From Chondrosia reniformis (lineage: Eukaryota > Porifera > Demospongiae > Chondrillida > Chondrillidae), in NCBI GenBank assembly GCA_947172415.1, contig OX359197.1, positions 2,294,001-2,358,000 on the forward strand: a stretch of DNA of 64,000 nucleotides. The letters run 5' to 3'. The translations under genes were made by a program, and so were the position numbers. Positions 25,801 through 40,800 of the stretch are shown here, piece by piece; positions within the stretch are counted from its first letter, which is position 1, and every line of letters begins with the position of its first letter. The notes beneath the pieces are model-generated. The model made no database searches. It saw only the letters and a program-made list of their open reading frames with translations, and was not told the origin of the DNA.

Positions 25801-28800
25801 TCACAGCTTTGTCAACAGAATCAGCGAAACCTTTCTCAATATTTTACCTTGTAGCTGTAGTGGCTGGGGTGGTAACAATCATTGTACTTCCAGCAGCTTA
25901 GTCCATGAGTTGAATAAATTCATAAAATTTGTCAGGGTGCAGCACTTTTGGATCAAACTCTTTTTCAATTGGGATCTTTTACTTTCCACTTATTATGAAG
26001 AGCAGCATTAATCATCACTGTTAGCTAAAAGATGCAATTTACTTAGTCATCTAAAGTTTGCGTCAATGAAAGAGAGCTTTTCGATAAAACACAAAAAGAT
26101 CTTCTTGCAATAATGTGCAATAAGTAGAAACAATATAGTCCGAAAATAAAGCTGCTGATTACAGTTCTCTAAGAAATAGGTAAATGACGGACAATAAACC
26201 TACTTCAGGTCTATTAAAATAGTTATATGCCTTCAGCGTACACTCACACACTATGCAATACATTTATAATAAACAACATAGAGAAAGTCAGTTACCGTAT
26301 TCTCTCTAAAATTTCGTCACTCTATAGTTAGTGACTCTAAAGTTAGTGACGAATTTTTAGAGAGAATACAGTATATAAGTTTATTGCTTTGAAAAGTAAT
26401 TGGTGATAGCAGATTTATAGAAGTACCCTCACATATATGAGGATATCATGCCTATCAAGATGCATGGCAACCGACCATAGGAGAAGTGTTATCGTTGAAC
26501 AGAGAATCAAATAATATCGAGGACAATACAGCAGTGGCCGTTTTGAAGAGCCTTACTGTTGTAGGACATGTACCTAAGGAATTATCACCACTTTTCCCCC
26601 AATTTCTAAGAAGATCGTGCAATAAAGGCATTGCAGAGGTGACAGGTAATAAAGTAAATCGTGGCACTGGACTTGGTTCGGAGATTCCATGTACGTACAT
26701 ACCGTCTGTATGGTCCTAAAGCTTATTGTGATCGATTGAAGAAGATCCTTGAAGAATACACCAGCTGAAATGTTATTTCCTTTCTACTGCAATTATTGTC
26801 CACTTTAAAGACTGTATTTTCTATTGTATTGATATACGCTGTACAAGGATATATGTCCGCATTACGGAATATCGAGGTGTCTGTAAATCAAAGGTTAGTT
26901 AAATACGTACTACGTCTACGGGCAACAATCGGGACCTTATATTTGTGTCCGCATTTCAGAGAGTCCCGTATAAGGGGTTACACTTTATACTAGTCTTCAT
27001 AGGGTTGCATATACTTATATAGAAGGTAAAACTGTCACCCTCACACAATAAAACAGCTTGCATGTAAGAAAAATGATTTGTTACCTACGCACTTACCCCA
27101 GGACCTGAGTGCTTTATTCCCCCAACATTTTCCACACCCATTTGAGATAAAGGGCCTTCGTGAACTTGTGCATCTCCTCCTAAACAGTAAATGTAGATAT
27201 AGAGGTAACAGTTACAGTTACAATCTGGAAAGTACACAACAACAAGACTGCAAAAAATAAAGAAATATTTTGGATATCTATGCTCTGCAGGGCTATAGAT
27301 CTTTTTCAAAATGACGTCACAAAACGTCATCGGTCACATGATAAACGTTACGGTTGGCAAAAAAGTGTTTGGCGGACAACTGTTAACCAAAAATCGTCTA
27401 AAGTTATAGCTGTGTAAATCGACACCTTAAGCTGTCAATCGTTTACGCAATAGGAAGATATTCAAAACATATGAGATGGTCAGTATACGCTATGATATAC
27501 AGACGTATAGGTGAGGATATATTAGTATACGCACAAGATATTCGTGAGATGTTTACATAAACGAGATTAGGTGTGTCATAGCGGTGTATTCGAATTGATA
27601 AACTTTTGTTGCTTTTATTGAAAATGGTATTAACGGATTACTGCAAGTTGAGGATCATCCAGCTTTATTACCAAAGAAGGATTTCTTATGGTAACATTGT
27701 CGAGGTTCTAAAGGCAGAAGGACTCAAAGTGCCAAAGAAGACTGTATGGAAGACCATCCAAAAGTACAAGCCATGGAACTACCTATCGCCTGCCAGGGTC
27801 CGGGAGACCCTTCAAACTGTCAGATGATGTCATTACATTAATAGAAGAGCAGATGAAGCACAATGATGAAACTACTGCCACTCAGATTCTCAAGATGTTG
27901 GAAGAGGGAGGACACAAGGTGTCATTAACCACCATAATTAGGGCAAGGAAGAATTTAGGATGGACATTCCATGGCAGTAGATATTGCCAATTGATTAGAG
28001 AAAAAAATAAGGAAAAGAGAGTTGCTTGGGCAAGAGAACATCTTACTGATAATTTTGCTGGTGTAGTGTGGACTAATGAGTTCATGATTCAGCTCGAAAA
28101 CCATCGGACATTCTCATATGGGACACCTGGGACAGACTCTTCCCTGAAGCTAAAGATCTAACAACCTGCGACTGCATTCTGGTAGGAGTTGATTGTAACA
28201 AACTGCATGTCCAGGGATCTTGACTCATACCTATCAACATGTGTGGTAAGAATTTTACCCATGAAGTGCTTGCTATTGACCACATTACAACAGATGCCAA
28301 AATTGGACTGGATTTCCTGGAGAATACCAGGGGACAAACTGATGCTGGGAAAGGCTCTTCACCATTCCAAGAACTGGGATTTAGGTTGCCTTGGAAAAGG
28401 GTCAATTTTTCTGGCCTGTAGAAGCAATTGGCTATGCACAAACACATGCATGGATACATACTCGAGGCCAATTCGACTATTGCAAGCACTGAGTGGAAGC
28501 TGGAGTCAGCTACTGTGTTTGGAGTTTGTTAACCATGGATTAACAACTTACATGAGGAACATTCTCAGAAGGCCTAATATCCCAAAACCTTCCTGGAGGT
28601 GCTTACCCAAGACCTCCCTAGTAGGGGAGGGGCATGACACTTAAGGAACTCAGCCAACATTTACATATCTGCCAGACCATTACTAAAAAGCTTCCAGCAC
28701 CTCTATGAACTATATGAACTAGAAACCACACACCATGTTCCTGATAATGTAATAGTGGTTTATGAGATCTACTCTACACCCAAAGACTCAGTTAGCATGA

Positions 28801-31800
28801 TTTGATGAATTATAGGGTAGCTTTGGATTCACAATTACAGGACCTTGCCAAACTGCTTTCGGTTGGTTTGACAATACCCCTGTCAATGGTAGGTTGCAAA
28901 AGAAGGACTAAGGCACTCTATAAGTCTTGCCGAAAATTAAATCTGTGTGCTCAAAGCATGGTAAATGACACACACAGAGAGTATGTGAGAGTACTGTAAC
29001 TTAGCATCTGGTGCATGCTTGCTGGGGGTAAATTTTAAGGCTAATGAGTTGTTCCCACTTGTAATAGGTTATAAGTTGGCCAACAAGTCCAATTTTAGTT
29101 TTTTTTAAGACATTAAGAGTTCTTCCTTGCACAAAATACTCTACTTTACTGTAGTTAGCTGTTGAAGAGGTGCAATTTTTTTGCTTTTTAACTCCTCCAG
29201 CTTTAGTAGTGCCAGTGTTATCACTCTTTTCTATTCCAAACAATTTAGTAACGCACAACACAACACCTACGTATGTACCTAGTTTTGTTGGAATTTTTGC
29301 TAATACTTAAGAAACTTCAAAACATTAACAAAGTTTAATGATACGTATAGTATCTTTAATGGCATAAGACTCTTTGGAATTCCATATACGTACGTACAAC
29401 AATGAAGTAAGGTCCTTATACTGGAATCAAGAGTTAAGATCCTTTTTTATTAGATGTAAAAGACAATAATCAATCCTAATCATGTCCTACATTATTCACA
29501 TAGGCATACTACACCACAATTGGAGAAAATCAAATACTCACCTTGTGGAACAGCTTGTTGCAGTGTTCCTAGATTGCCAACATTACCAACTGTACCTGAT
29601 CCATGACCTCCACTTTGAATAGCAGTCACATTAGCCCTTTAAAAGGAAATAAATGAAATGATATGCAGCACATATGGAAAGTACACAGTGCTATCATTTT
29701 AGGTTAGTTATGAAAAGAATACTAATCAATTAGATTGTACACATTCATAGTCTAATCAACCTTAGCCTCGTAGAAGCATCTGTTAAAAAATATTTTCTAA
29801 CTGTGCCAAATATATTTTTGAGATGGTTCATCCATTTCTTTTGAGCGTCTAGAGAAATACTTTCTTTCCAAAGCATGGCAAATCTGGAGTCGTTGAAGAA
29901 CCCCAGGGGAGAAACAATTGATCCTAAAGAAACAAACTGTATCCCTAGACGCTCAAAGGCTACAGATGAATCATCTGAAAGAAAAGCTGCAAAAAGTTGT
30001 ACTCTCCAGCAGCAACACGTCAATTTATCCCTTCTTATCAAATTGCAACAACAATTTATATTAAAGAGGTATTTCCAACTGAGTATGACATAAAAATTAC
30101 CTTTGGCTTCCAACTTCAAACTCAGTGATGGCATTTTCATCATCTTCTTGATCTGGTTCAAACTGACGTGCTTTTTTCTAAAAATGTAGATTACCACCAT
30201 TAAACACTCTAAATCTACGCCGCATTTTTTTGATCTTACCTTCTTCATGACAATGTCAATGTATCCAGCTATTAGCTGGGAAATGGTTTCTCCTTCTGTT
30301 GTTTGTACAGAGTAAAAGGAATCAGAATAATCACCAAAGTCCAAGGTAAAACTGTTGGGTGAGGCAGCCCAACGCTGGACAGTTGTTAGAGGCCAGGTCT
30401 TCAACACCTAAATATGCAAAGACAAAACCTCCTACCATCTCATTTCCTACCAGTACTGTATAGCTATATATACAATACAAGTATAAAATGGTAATGGTAG
30501 TCAACTAAAGGTACGATTATCTTATAAATTAAATGTATTCTTATTTAACAAACCCTGTTAATAAAAACCTTTGTGATCAAAACATCCAATCCACTGTCTG
30601 CTACGTACGTATATCACTCACGAGAAGTCTATTCCATAAGCACCTCACACACCTATGAGCACCTCACACACCTATAAGCACCTCACACACCTATAAGCAC
30701 CTCACACACCTATGAGCACCTCACACACCTATAAGCACCTCACACACCTATGAGCACCTCACACACCTATGAGCACCTCACACACCTATAAGCACCTCAC
30801 ACACCTATAACCACCTCACACACCTATAAGCACCTCACACACCTATAAGCACCTCACACACCTATAAGCACCTCACACACCTATGAGCACCTCACACACC
30901 TATGAGCACCTCATACACCTTTAAGCACCACACACACCTATAAGCACCTCACACACCTATAAGCACCTCACACACCTATAAGCACCTCACACACCTATAA
31001 GCACCTCACACACCTATAAGCACCTCATACACCTATAAGCACCTCACACACCTATAAGCACCTCATACACCTATGAGCACCTCACACACCTATAAGCACC
31101 TCATACACCTATAAGCACCTCACACACCTATAAGCACCTCATACACCTATGTAGCTTACTATGAACTAAACATTCTTAGTATGGCTCTGTGTACAAATGT
31201 AAACAATATAATGATCAAAGGGATATTGGAAACAGCCCTTGGCTATTTAGACAATATGGTATCCAGGCTCTAACAACTCACATGTAGTAACCTAAACTTT
31301 ACTCTATGTATATCATTACTGGCAAACCATATTATAAATTGGCATGGTTTATTAGGATACTATCAAAACAGCCACAAGTTTACTCTTTTTTAAGTTTATC
31401 TTTCAAACTTAAAATTAAACTCAATTAAGCACTACTTCAAACTTAAGCACTACTACAATTAAACACTATCATAGTTAAAATATAATTACCTCTTTAGTAG
31501 TTTCATCGACTCTCATCACACTATCCCTGGTGATACCAAGCAACCTGGGGACAAGCTTGTTTCTACCTTTCATCTTTTCCTTCACCAAAAAGAAGGTTAC
31601 TCCGTATGTTTTCAGTGAACGGCAAAGCTGGATGTATCGAAACTTTGCATTCAATTCAGTCAGGGAATGGAGCTTTCGATGTTCCTAATTAAGTAGAGCA
31701 AAAGATACAAACATTCAGTTGTGTACATAAACAGAATGTAAGGGGTGGAATCTTTCTTTGAATACATTCAGGAAACCATTAAGAAGTAAACAATACATCC

Positions 31801-34800
31801 ATTTTACTAAAACATATAATTAATCAGCTACCATACCTGCCTTTTATGTAATTGCAGTAGTAAATAATTACATTTTGCTACCTTGCAAAATAACATCAGT
31901 TTAAGATAGATTGAATGATGATGTCATCGTGTAGTGACCACCTACTCTTAATAAAATGGCTGACAAATTTGTGAATTCTTACAATTTTGCAATTGTTTGG
32001 TAGTTAAAATTAAAAGACTATCAAATTACAGCATGTTCTTCATAATTGTAATGTGTAAGAGAATGATAATAAATTGTCTTTTAAAGCAATTGGGATACCA
32101 TATGGAACACATCTTCAAAAATCTATAATAAAACAAGTGATATGTTCACTTAAGACCAAACTATACCTGAAATATTGATTTTTCAATTGCTTTGGCTTTC
32201 ACATATTCCTTTGGTAGGAATTCAGAGAGACTATAGTAAAGAAAAAAAGATTTTAATACAGAAATCTTAAACCAACTACAACAGCAATAAGTAACTTCAA
32301 TATCATCATCACTCAACTCTGGATATTACCCCTGCCCACTCATGTCCCCTGAGGAGCACAATGAGCAAATGTGATGGCTCGACCATCTTTTTGAGTGGCT
32401 AGGGTGAGACTCTGGTTCCCATCAAGTGAACTTCAGTTCTGCCCATTTGCTCATCGCGCTCCTCAGGGGACATAAGAGGGCAGGGGTAATATGCAGAGTT
32501 TAATGATGATATCATTGCTTTAAGATCGGCTTTTGATTTTAAAGTTCCCCTATTTTTTCCAAGTAACTTCAAATCTATAAATACGTAAAAGAGTAAGGAT
32601 TTCTTCTATTCTTTCCACAAGTACGTAAGGATTTCTTCCATTCTTTCCATAAGTACATATGTACTTGGACATAATATGCAACTTACTTGAGAAAACCTCC
32701 TTTGTGTTTGGCCTCATTGTGATTTCCATATTGAATCTGACACTGCAATGCTGCAAACTGAGTTGCCTCTTCCTTATTAACAGGATGTACCCCTTCAATG
32801 ATTGCATCTCTTGACTGCACATACAACAGATGAAGCTGTATGGGATCATTTCTATCCACATTCTGATCTGTAAAGAAAAACTTTTTCCTACAGAAATCAA
32901 AAAAGCAAATGAAAAATATACACATACACACGCACTACACATTTTAAAAATGCCTAAACAAGTTTTTGTCTGCTTACACTTTCACTTAAACTTTATTTTA
33001 CTACATATTTTCACTTAGACTTTATTCTATGACACATTTTCACTTTAAACTTTCAACAAACATGTACAGTGAATATTCGTTAATCCGCCCCCGGTTAATC
33101 CACCAAACCGCTTAAACCGCCACTATTTCTTGAAACAAATTCGAATGTATGGCTGAAGTATACAAGTAATCCGCCATTGTGCAATTCTGCCATCCGCCAT
33201 TTTTTTCTAAACCAATTAGAACTTAGTATGGAATTTGATGATAGATAATCTGCCAAGTGTCAAGCTGGACATTGCTGCCACACAGAATGCAACTCTGACC
33301 TCACTACGCAAATACATTTTTTTTCCAAGTTGTAGATTTTTACAGTGATATTGTTTTCTTGTACTGCCAGTATCTGATATTTTGTATGTTACTTCACAGA
33401 GTGTATCAGTGTTGTATTATGCTGTCATTTGGATATGTGATATAGCTGCAATCACCGCAAAATATATTCCGCCATATCGTTAATCCACCAAAATTCGGCC
33501 TAAACCAATTGCGGCAGATTAATGAATATTCACTGTATGCACGTACATACGTACATAAATATATCAGCTATACCTCAATACAAGGACCTGAGTTTCATCT
33601 ATTCCCTGCTCACGCAGTGATTTTTCTGGATTCAACCAGTTCACTAAATTAAAAAAGACAATACTCCTACAATTAATTATATGATAAAGTTAGACATATG
33701 CAGCAATCATATATGTATGATCATATCAAAGTGATTAGATAAAATTAACCATCTGACAAATTAGTGTACAACAACTCTTTCCTTAATCTCTGCATCAAGT
33801 GTTAGACTGAAATTGCACTTATAAAGTAGATACAGGTGTAGAAGTCATTAGGATAGGAAAATCTTACTGAGGCATTATACGTACGTATGTATCACAATTA
33901 AACAAAATATTTAGAGAACATTTACACAAGTCAAATTTTGTGATTGTAACTTTAACTGCCACATATATCACAAGAATTAAATGTGTAACTCTGGTTTAAT
34001 CCAGTAGCTTGACAGACAGTTAATTTCCTTAATCTATAGTTCAAAATCTTTATGTTCCACGTTGAATTTGTAAAACTTGGAAACAGCTTGGAACATTTAG
34101 CAACAACTTTGAAATTTTTTAAAACCCTCAAGTAATGCACTTATTTGCAGCTAACTAAATTTAACATTTTGCATAAACTAAAGTTGTTTGGCTATAATTA
34201 GCTTGCACTTTAAAGTCATCTCATTGAAACTCTTCTTTAGTACTTATAGTTACTGTATTTAGACATTTTCAATACAACTGTCAAATTCAGTTAGCGATTA
34301 GGTGTAATCCAAACTGTCAATTGTAGGTATGCCTTTGCATGAGAGGACAACCTCTCTTCACCTGTTTTGCTACATTTAATTACTCACAGTTGTCGTCTGT
34401 GTGCAATTGCTTCTTCAAAGTCTCCATTTTCTTCTGGGACATACCAGCAGCCTAAAATATGAATGAACATCAAAGTGACATTTGAAGTCAGACATTCTAA
34501 CTTGTACTAACCTTTTTCAGTGGCTTTTTCAATTCTTCTTCCGCAATGAAAGAAAACTCTTCAGGATTCGACAAACCTATTGAAAATATAAGAACACTAA
34601 TCAACTAAATTTGCAAAATGGTTGGTGTACTCCACACTCTCAGCATAATATGTAGATGGGTAAAATCTGAACCTTTCGCAAGCAAACTTCACAATACTTC
34701 TGAAAGATACATCTTTACATTAAACTCACAACTAATCAATCACCATTAAGTAAAATGTACTTCACTCACCAATCCTTGCACATACAGACTTGATCAGTTC

Positions 34801-37800
34801 ACTGACATTCTGACTGTCATCAACCTACAAGTTGAAAATAAGTGGATATCGTTATTTGGATTTATAATTCATCTGAATTTCAAAATATAAAATTGAACAC
34901 AGTCAGGCCCTATATCATTGAAAGTATTGAGAGGTGAATTAGGTCAGGGTGTGTTCCAGCCGTTGTCTTGTCATCAGTATTTTAGGTGTTAACAATAGTT
35001 TGCTCGTATGGCACAAGCACACAAAGAGAGATTCAGAATTGCAAACTAACAGATACTAAGTGCCAAGGGATAACAGGTGTCAGTACTATATTTCCTCCAT
35101 TAAACACCCTCACATAGGTAGAGACACTGCCCTGGAATAAACCCATAGCTAGGATCCCAGAATGGTGAGGTGAAATATGGTAGGCCATTTTGTGCAATTG
35201 TGTTCTTCAAAGTGGCTATTAACTGAACTGTGCCTGACTTGCTGGACACAGCTAAAACTAAAATTCAATCTTCATCAATTTGTACTGTCATTATGACATC
35301 TATTACATACCATAATCTATTTCATCTGTCATTTTATTGTAATCAGGTTGATTGAATATTGAGTTAACAATATTCTAATGCATTTATGGTTACCATGTGT
35401 ATAGGCACCAGGTGACCTTATGAAAGGTGATATAAATGTGCATACTTTAAATGAAATGGTGTAACTCATTTTTTCTTATATTCATCGTCACTACTTGAGG
35501 AAGGAAGCAGGATAACTAAGGCAGCTCAAGAATTCACTAGGAGCAGTCAGGAGAAACAGGAAATTACTTGTTAACTTTGTATAAAACTAGTAAGTGACAT
35601 TATGAACTCTTTAGTGGCAGAGGTCATTTGGCAAAATCAGCCTCAGTTACATCCTTTCCTCCTCTAGCAGTAGTGACCATTTAGGAGTAAATACCATACT
35701 TTGCCAGACACACCCCAAACTTCTTAATACAAAGAAAGGGAAGAAGAGCCATCTAATGTAGTAGATGGCGTAACGGCTCAGTCAGATCATGAAGATGATT
35801 TTTATGCAAATACATAAAAATGGACTGGGTCATTTAGCAGAGTTGGCATATTTCATATCAGCAATGTAACATTTCAATCTTTTACAACGTAATCTTTTAA
35901 AGAGATAGCACAGGTTAATTTACAAGTCTTATGTGGAGCACTACTACTTAAGATACAAAAGCAGACAGACAAAGAAGTCTGTCATTCATGATGCTCGGGT
36001 GCAATTGTATGTACAGTACAAATTACTGAAAGTAAGAGTAGATTGACTGTTGCATGGTACTGAACGGTTAGGGCTACAGGTGGCTTAAGGCTAAATCCAG
36101 CTGGTTTGGCGATTACAATTTTAATAATGGCAGACTTGGGACCTTAGCAAAACAGAACAGAAACAGAATAAGGCATTTCAATAATTCAGTGAACAATTAA
36201 TGCCTACGTACGTACCTGTTGCAAACCCATACTAAAACAGTATCTTCGAATCTAATGAAAACTCATTCAACAGTATTACCTGTATGCAGGCTCTTTGAAT
36301 TGTTAATTTGAGGTAATTTTAACATCACATAAATTTGTAGTCTTACTTGATTCATTTTCAGATTCATTGCTAGATGTTATGATTAATTTTCTTTTACAAA
36401 AGTTTCACACTGGAAATCAATTGCAAAACCATTTAATATTGCTTCGATTATCCTTCTTTTAACACATGTATACAGCAACAGCTGAAGGCACACATGTAGA
36501 AATGTTTCAAAGCTAAAGCACTACACATAAAACCATAGCAAACCCTAACACTAACCACACGGCCCCTAAAACATTTAGTTCTTGCTGACATGTATCATGT
36601 AGAGTCACTGGCAAAAGGAAGGTCATTTATCAAGGAGAAAAGCAGTAGTGCAGTCATCTACATGTAAAAGACTAATTGGCTATTGAATCAGTTAATAAGA
36701 TAAGGAGATTGAATAGGAATACTTCTTTACACCTAGCACTTAGGGTTCAACCTTTGATATGGATTTTTGACATTTTCTAACTGATAAAGGCACCTAAGTT
36801 TATACTAACCAGTTAATCTTACAATAACTATAAGCCATACAGTACAGGGAGAGCTGTGTTCATTATAGCAGGAATGCAGAAAGTAATTCCATCAGGAGGT
36901 AGCCAAAAGGAGCTATTAGCTTTATTTCTGGGAGGAAACAACTCTGAGTTCCTCATTGACACACACATACACCCCATATATAAAATTTATCCCTTACAGG
37001 AGAGGCAGAAAGTGAATAAAGGGTTTGCAGGAATGAAGTACATACATAGAGGTATATTATTACAATCTTACGTAGTTCTACAATCCGTCATCCAACTAAA
37101 CCGCTGTCCTTGTTTTAAAGAATACCACACTCAAAAATACAAACCAATGGCAAAGTATCACTTTTCAGTAGCTATAGAACTTTACAATAACTAATCATTG
37201 TAACGTGTTCTTGTGTAATCTACATAGCATTCCGAAATGAAATTTAATAATTTGCCTTTTCTAACTCTTTTTTACAGACAAAGTAGTAAAGCTGTACAAA
37301 GACAATATTTGAAGGATATATACATATAAGCACTTAATACAAAAAATATCATGGTTAGTGGGGAAAAAATAGCCACTCCTGAAACCAGTTCTCAAAGAAG
37401 AATAGTCAGGTGTTTTTCAGTTTTAGAATGTAGTTGTTAAAACAATACCTTGATACCTTTCCAATTTCATATGAAAGCAGAATGTGTATTCAAAATGGAT
37501 GACAAATATGAAAGTCCAGTGTAACTGTGTTTATGCACACAGTTCTATTTCATCCACTCTAATTCTAGGAATATTGCTTTCACAGCAACATTTATCATAT
37601 ACACCAGTCCAGTTTAGATTGCCTATTAACACAACTTCCTCTCAGAATCAGAGCTGACCTTAAAGAGCAACAAATAACATCATGTACGTACATAATTCAG
37701 ATGGTCTAGGGCAAGAAGCTGTATTCTCCCTCATTGACAAGAAGGGTCAGTGGGACAACAGGTTAATGGAAATGACAGAGGAAAGATCACTTAAAGGAGT

Positions 37801-40800
37801 AATAACTGAGAATGTATGTACCAGGAAGCAGACCAGAGGATGCCTCAGTAAGAGACAGACTAATAATCTTCCTGTTGCATGATGACTCCTTATCTATATT
37901 CCAACATTGACTGTTTTTCTTTTTATTTGTATGGTACAAATCATAATCAAGTAAACATTTTTTGGACTACATACGAGTATCAGTACAGGCATAACCAATA
38001 GAACCGTATACGGTAAACGTTTACGGTTATATACATTACACAAGGTATACCTACATACGTATGTACGTATGTATAATGTGAAATGATTATAAGGTTGACT
38101 ACTTATATACGTAAGTATGTGTGCAAGTGTATATACTAGGGTTCTTGTTTGCTTGCTTCAGGCTTGTTGATGGATGGTTAAAATGTAGTACAGCTACGGG
38201 TACAGCCATATTTTAGTGCTATGGACGTATGTAGTATGTATACGGGCCCAGGTACAGGTGTAGAATGTTTACTTTATTATGATTAGTACCATATACGTAT
38301 ACGTACTTAGTGGTTACATAGGAGAAACAGCTATATGGATTGGATCGATTGACATTATTCAGGTTTATCCCACCTCATTCTTTACACTGAAGGAGTGCAA
38401 TGAATTAATTAATGTGAAGCCAATAATTATTTATCTGAACATAATATGACTAAGGCCAAAACATAACTGTCTCTCTTCAGATTTGGAAGATTTCATAGTA
38501 ACAGACAATTTCAAAGATCAAGGAAGGAGAGAAATATGGAAAATCAGGATTGTTATGGTATAGTCTCCTCTATAGTCTGACACTGATGATACCATTATAC
38601 ATCTTGGCACTGGAAATTGCTAAGCTGCCTGAGTACTAGTCATACTGCTAGTTAAGAACAATGGATGACAATGGAAACTTAAATTTAAAATGTTTTAGTT
38701 CTAGCACTTCTGCCAAAGAGGAAGAGTACTAGTGTGAACGTAGCCATATTCCTAGGTAAAACCAATAAAGATAAATACAGGCAATGCAGCAACCCTCTAA
38801 TAACACACATATACGTTACTTGATAAAGTACTAAATATACGAATGGCTAGTTATGATACATAACCATGTACATACGTACATAGAGATATATTCTTACCAT
38901 GTGGGTTTTAACTGATTCATCCATCATCTTCACCCTCAAAGGACGCTGCTTGATTCTATACTCCAACACATCCTAAGTGCAAGAAAGTTGAAACATATGT
39001 ATATTACCTTTTTATTATTATCTTAAACATGTCGTTAAAACCATTTTGGCGTCAAACTAAAGCAGGGAGTCTCAATTGCCTCCAGAGTTAAAGAACAGAA
39101 TGGTGAGTTAAAGAAAGCCCATTTGTTAGCAAGACAAGAAGAGTGACACTTTGCAAGGTAAGCAAACAAATGATGCTTGCTCCTGTGGCTAACTATAGTT
39201 AGCTTTTCACATAAAGATTAAAACTGCTACTCTTTCTTTTCAAATTGCACTGGATTGATTGAAATTTCTGGATATTCCAGCTAAGTATGTATATACATAC
39301 ATACATACCTAATGATCATTAAGCTTATGAATAACCTTAACTTCAGTCTTAAAGGGAGCATATACTAACATATGAACAAAGTTAAACAAATATAGACAGT
39401 TGTACATACAACAGACTGTCAATGGCTAAAAATAGGGATAAACACATACGTATATGTGACTCCAGTTAACTAAGAATTGACAGTGAGAGAACAAAAAAAT
39501 GGTTACTAATGGATTTATGACTCTCTAAATTAAATACAGTTGATTCACAAATAGCAAACTAAGCAAAATTGAAAGCATTCTAATGCAGCATCTATCAGGT
39601 TGCCAAAAGTTGTAATAAACAGTAAGGCAAGCTGCTGCAAATTATGGAAAAAAAACAGATACTGTGAGACCTTGCTTAACTGTAACTCTTATAACGGGCT
39701 CCCACACGTTCTGTTGCTGTTATGTTTGTAACAGATATACGTATATTGTATAATTTACATGGAAACCTTGGTGTCTGAATCCGTTTGCGTTTTTTTGCAT
39801 ACTAAAGTTTGCTTTGCATATACTTTTCCATCAATAATCAGATGCAAATTTTAGTGAAATAGGGAGTGGCTGCTTGTTTACAACCAAAAAGGAACACACT
39901 GACAGGAAAGATAATAAATAAGCCTGTACAGCAGGCACACCCTAAATCAACATATGATACTAGTCGGGCGCATTTTCTGACCAAATGGGGGGTATTGAGA
40001 TCGGTATAGACAAATCATGTATCAATGACATATCCCTCACTTATCCAATTCCCTCAGTTTATTCAGATATTTGCATAAAACAGATATGTGGTTAAGTGAG
40101 CTCTCACAGTATATTGGACAAAAAACTACCAAAGAAAAATGTCCCAATTGTCCTGCAAGGTATACATATATATGCTATAGCCTTCAATTACCACAGACTT
40201 GGCAAAATTTTCACTAATGGACAAAGCATTAAACTGAGATATCAAGTTACTTAGGGTTAATAAAATCAATCAAATTTATAATGGATAATAGGTAGGCATA
40301 TACATTCAGCTGGTACTTAAAACTGCTAAAATGGAAAATGTATTAATGATTTCGGAGAGCCCAATTCAACTTACATAATAAACATTGAAAAGTTCAGATT
40401 ACACTAGCACATATGTATTAGTTATACCACACTCAAGTGAGGTATATATCATGTATGACTTGAATCAATTGTAAAGGTGATAATAAGGTATTGTAAGGTG
40501 ATGATAAGTAAATATCAGTAGGCCTACTGGTGATATAACATTTATCACTAGTTCAAGTGTGAAAAATAAAGTTTATAACATCCCAGATACCCCCGGTTGC
40601 CCCGGTAACGTGATATATTACATATTATACTTTAGCTTCAAGTTACGTTTTATATGTTAATGCAATATCACATTGACTTAAGGTAGTAGGGGGGGCTATC
40701 GTGTCTAAATCAAAACGACACGAATTTTGGTACAGAGGTTAGGTTAGTGGTCTATTTTTCATATCTAGATTTTTAAACCCGTCTCTACTTCTAAACTTGA

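Noticed and set aside
36856..37194. 112-codon plus-strand open frame in talin intron 4
   Set aside because: It starts with GTG, has no splice signals or recognisable domain, and its composition matches the surrounding intron.
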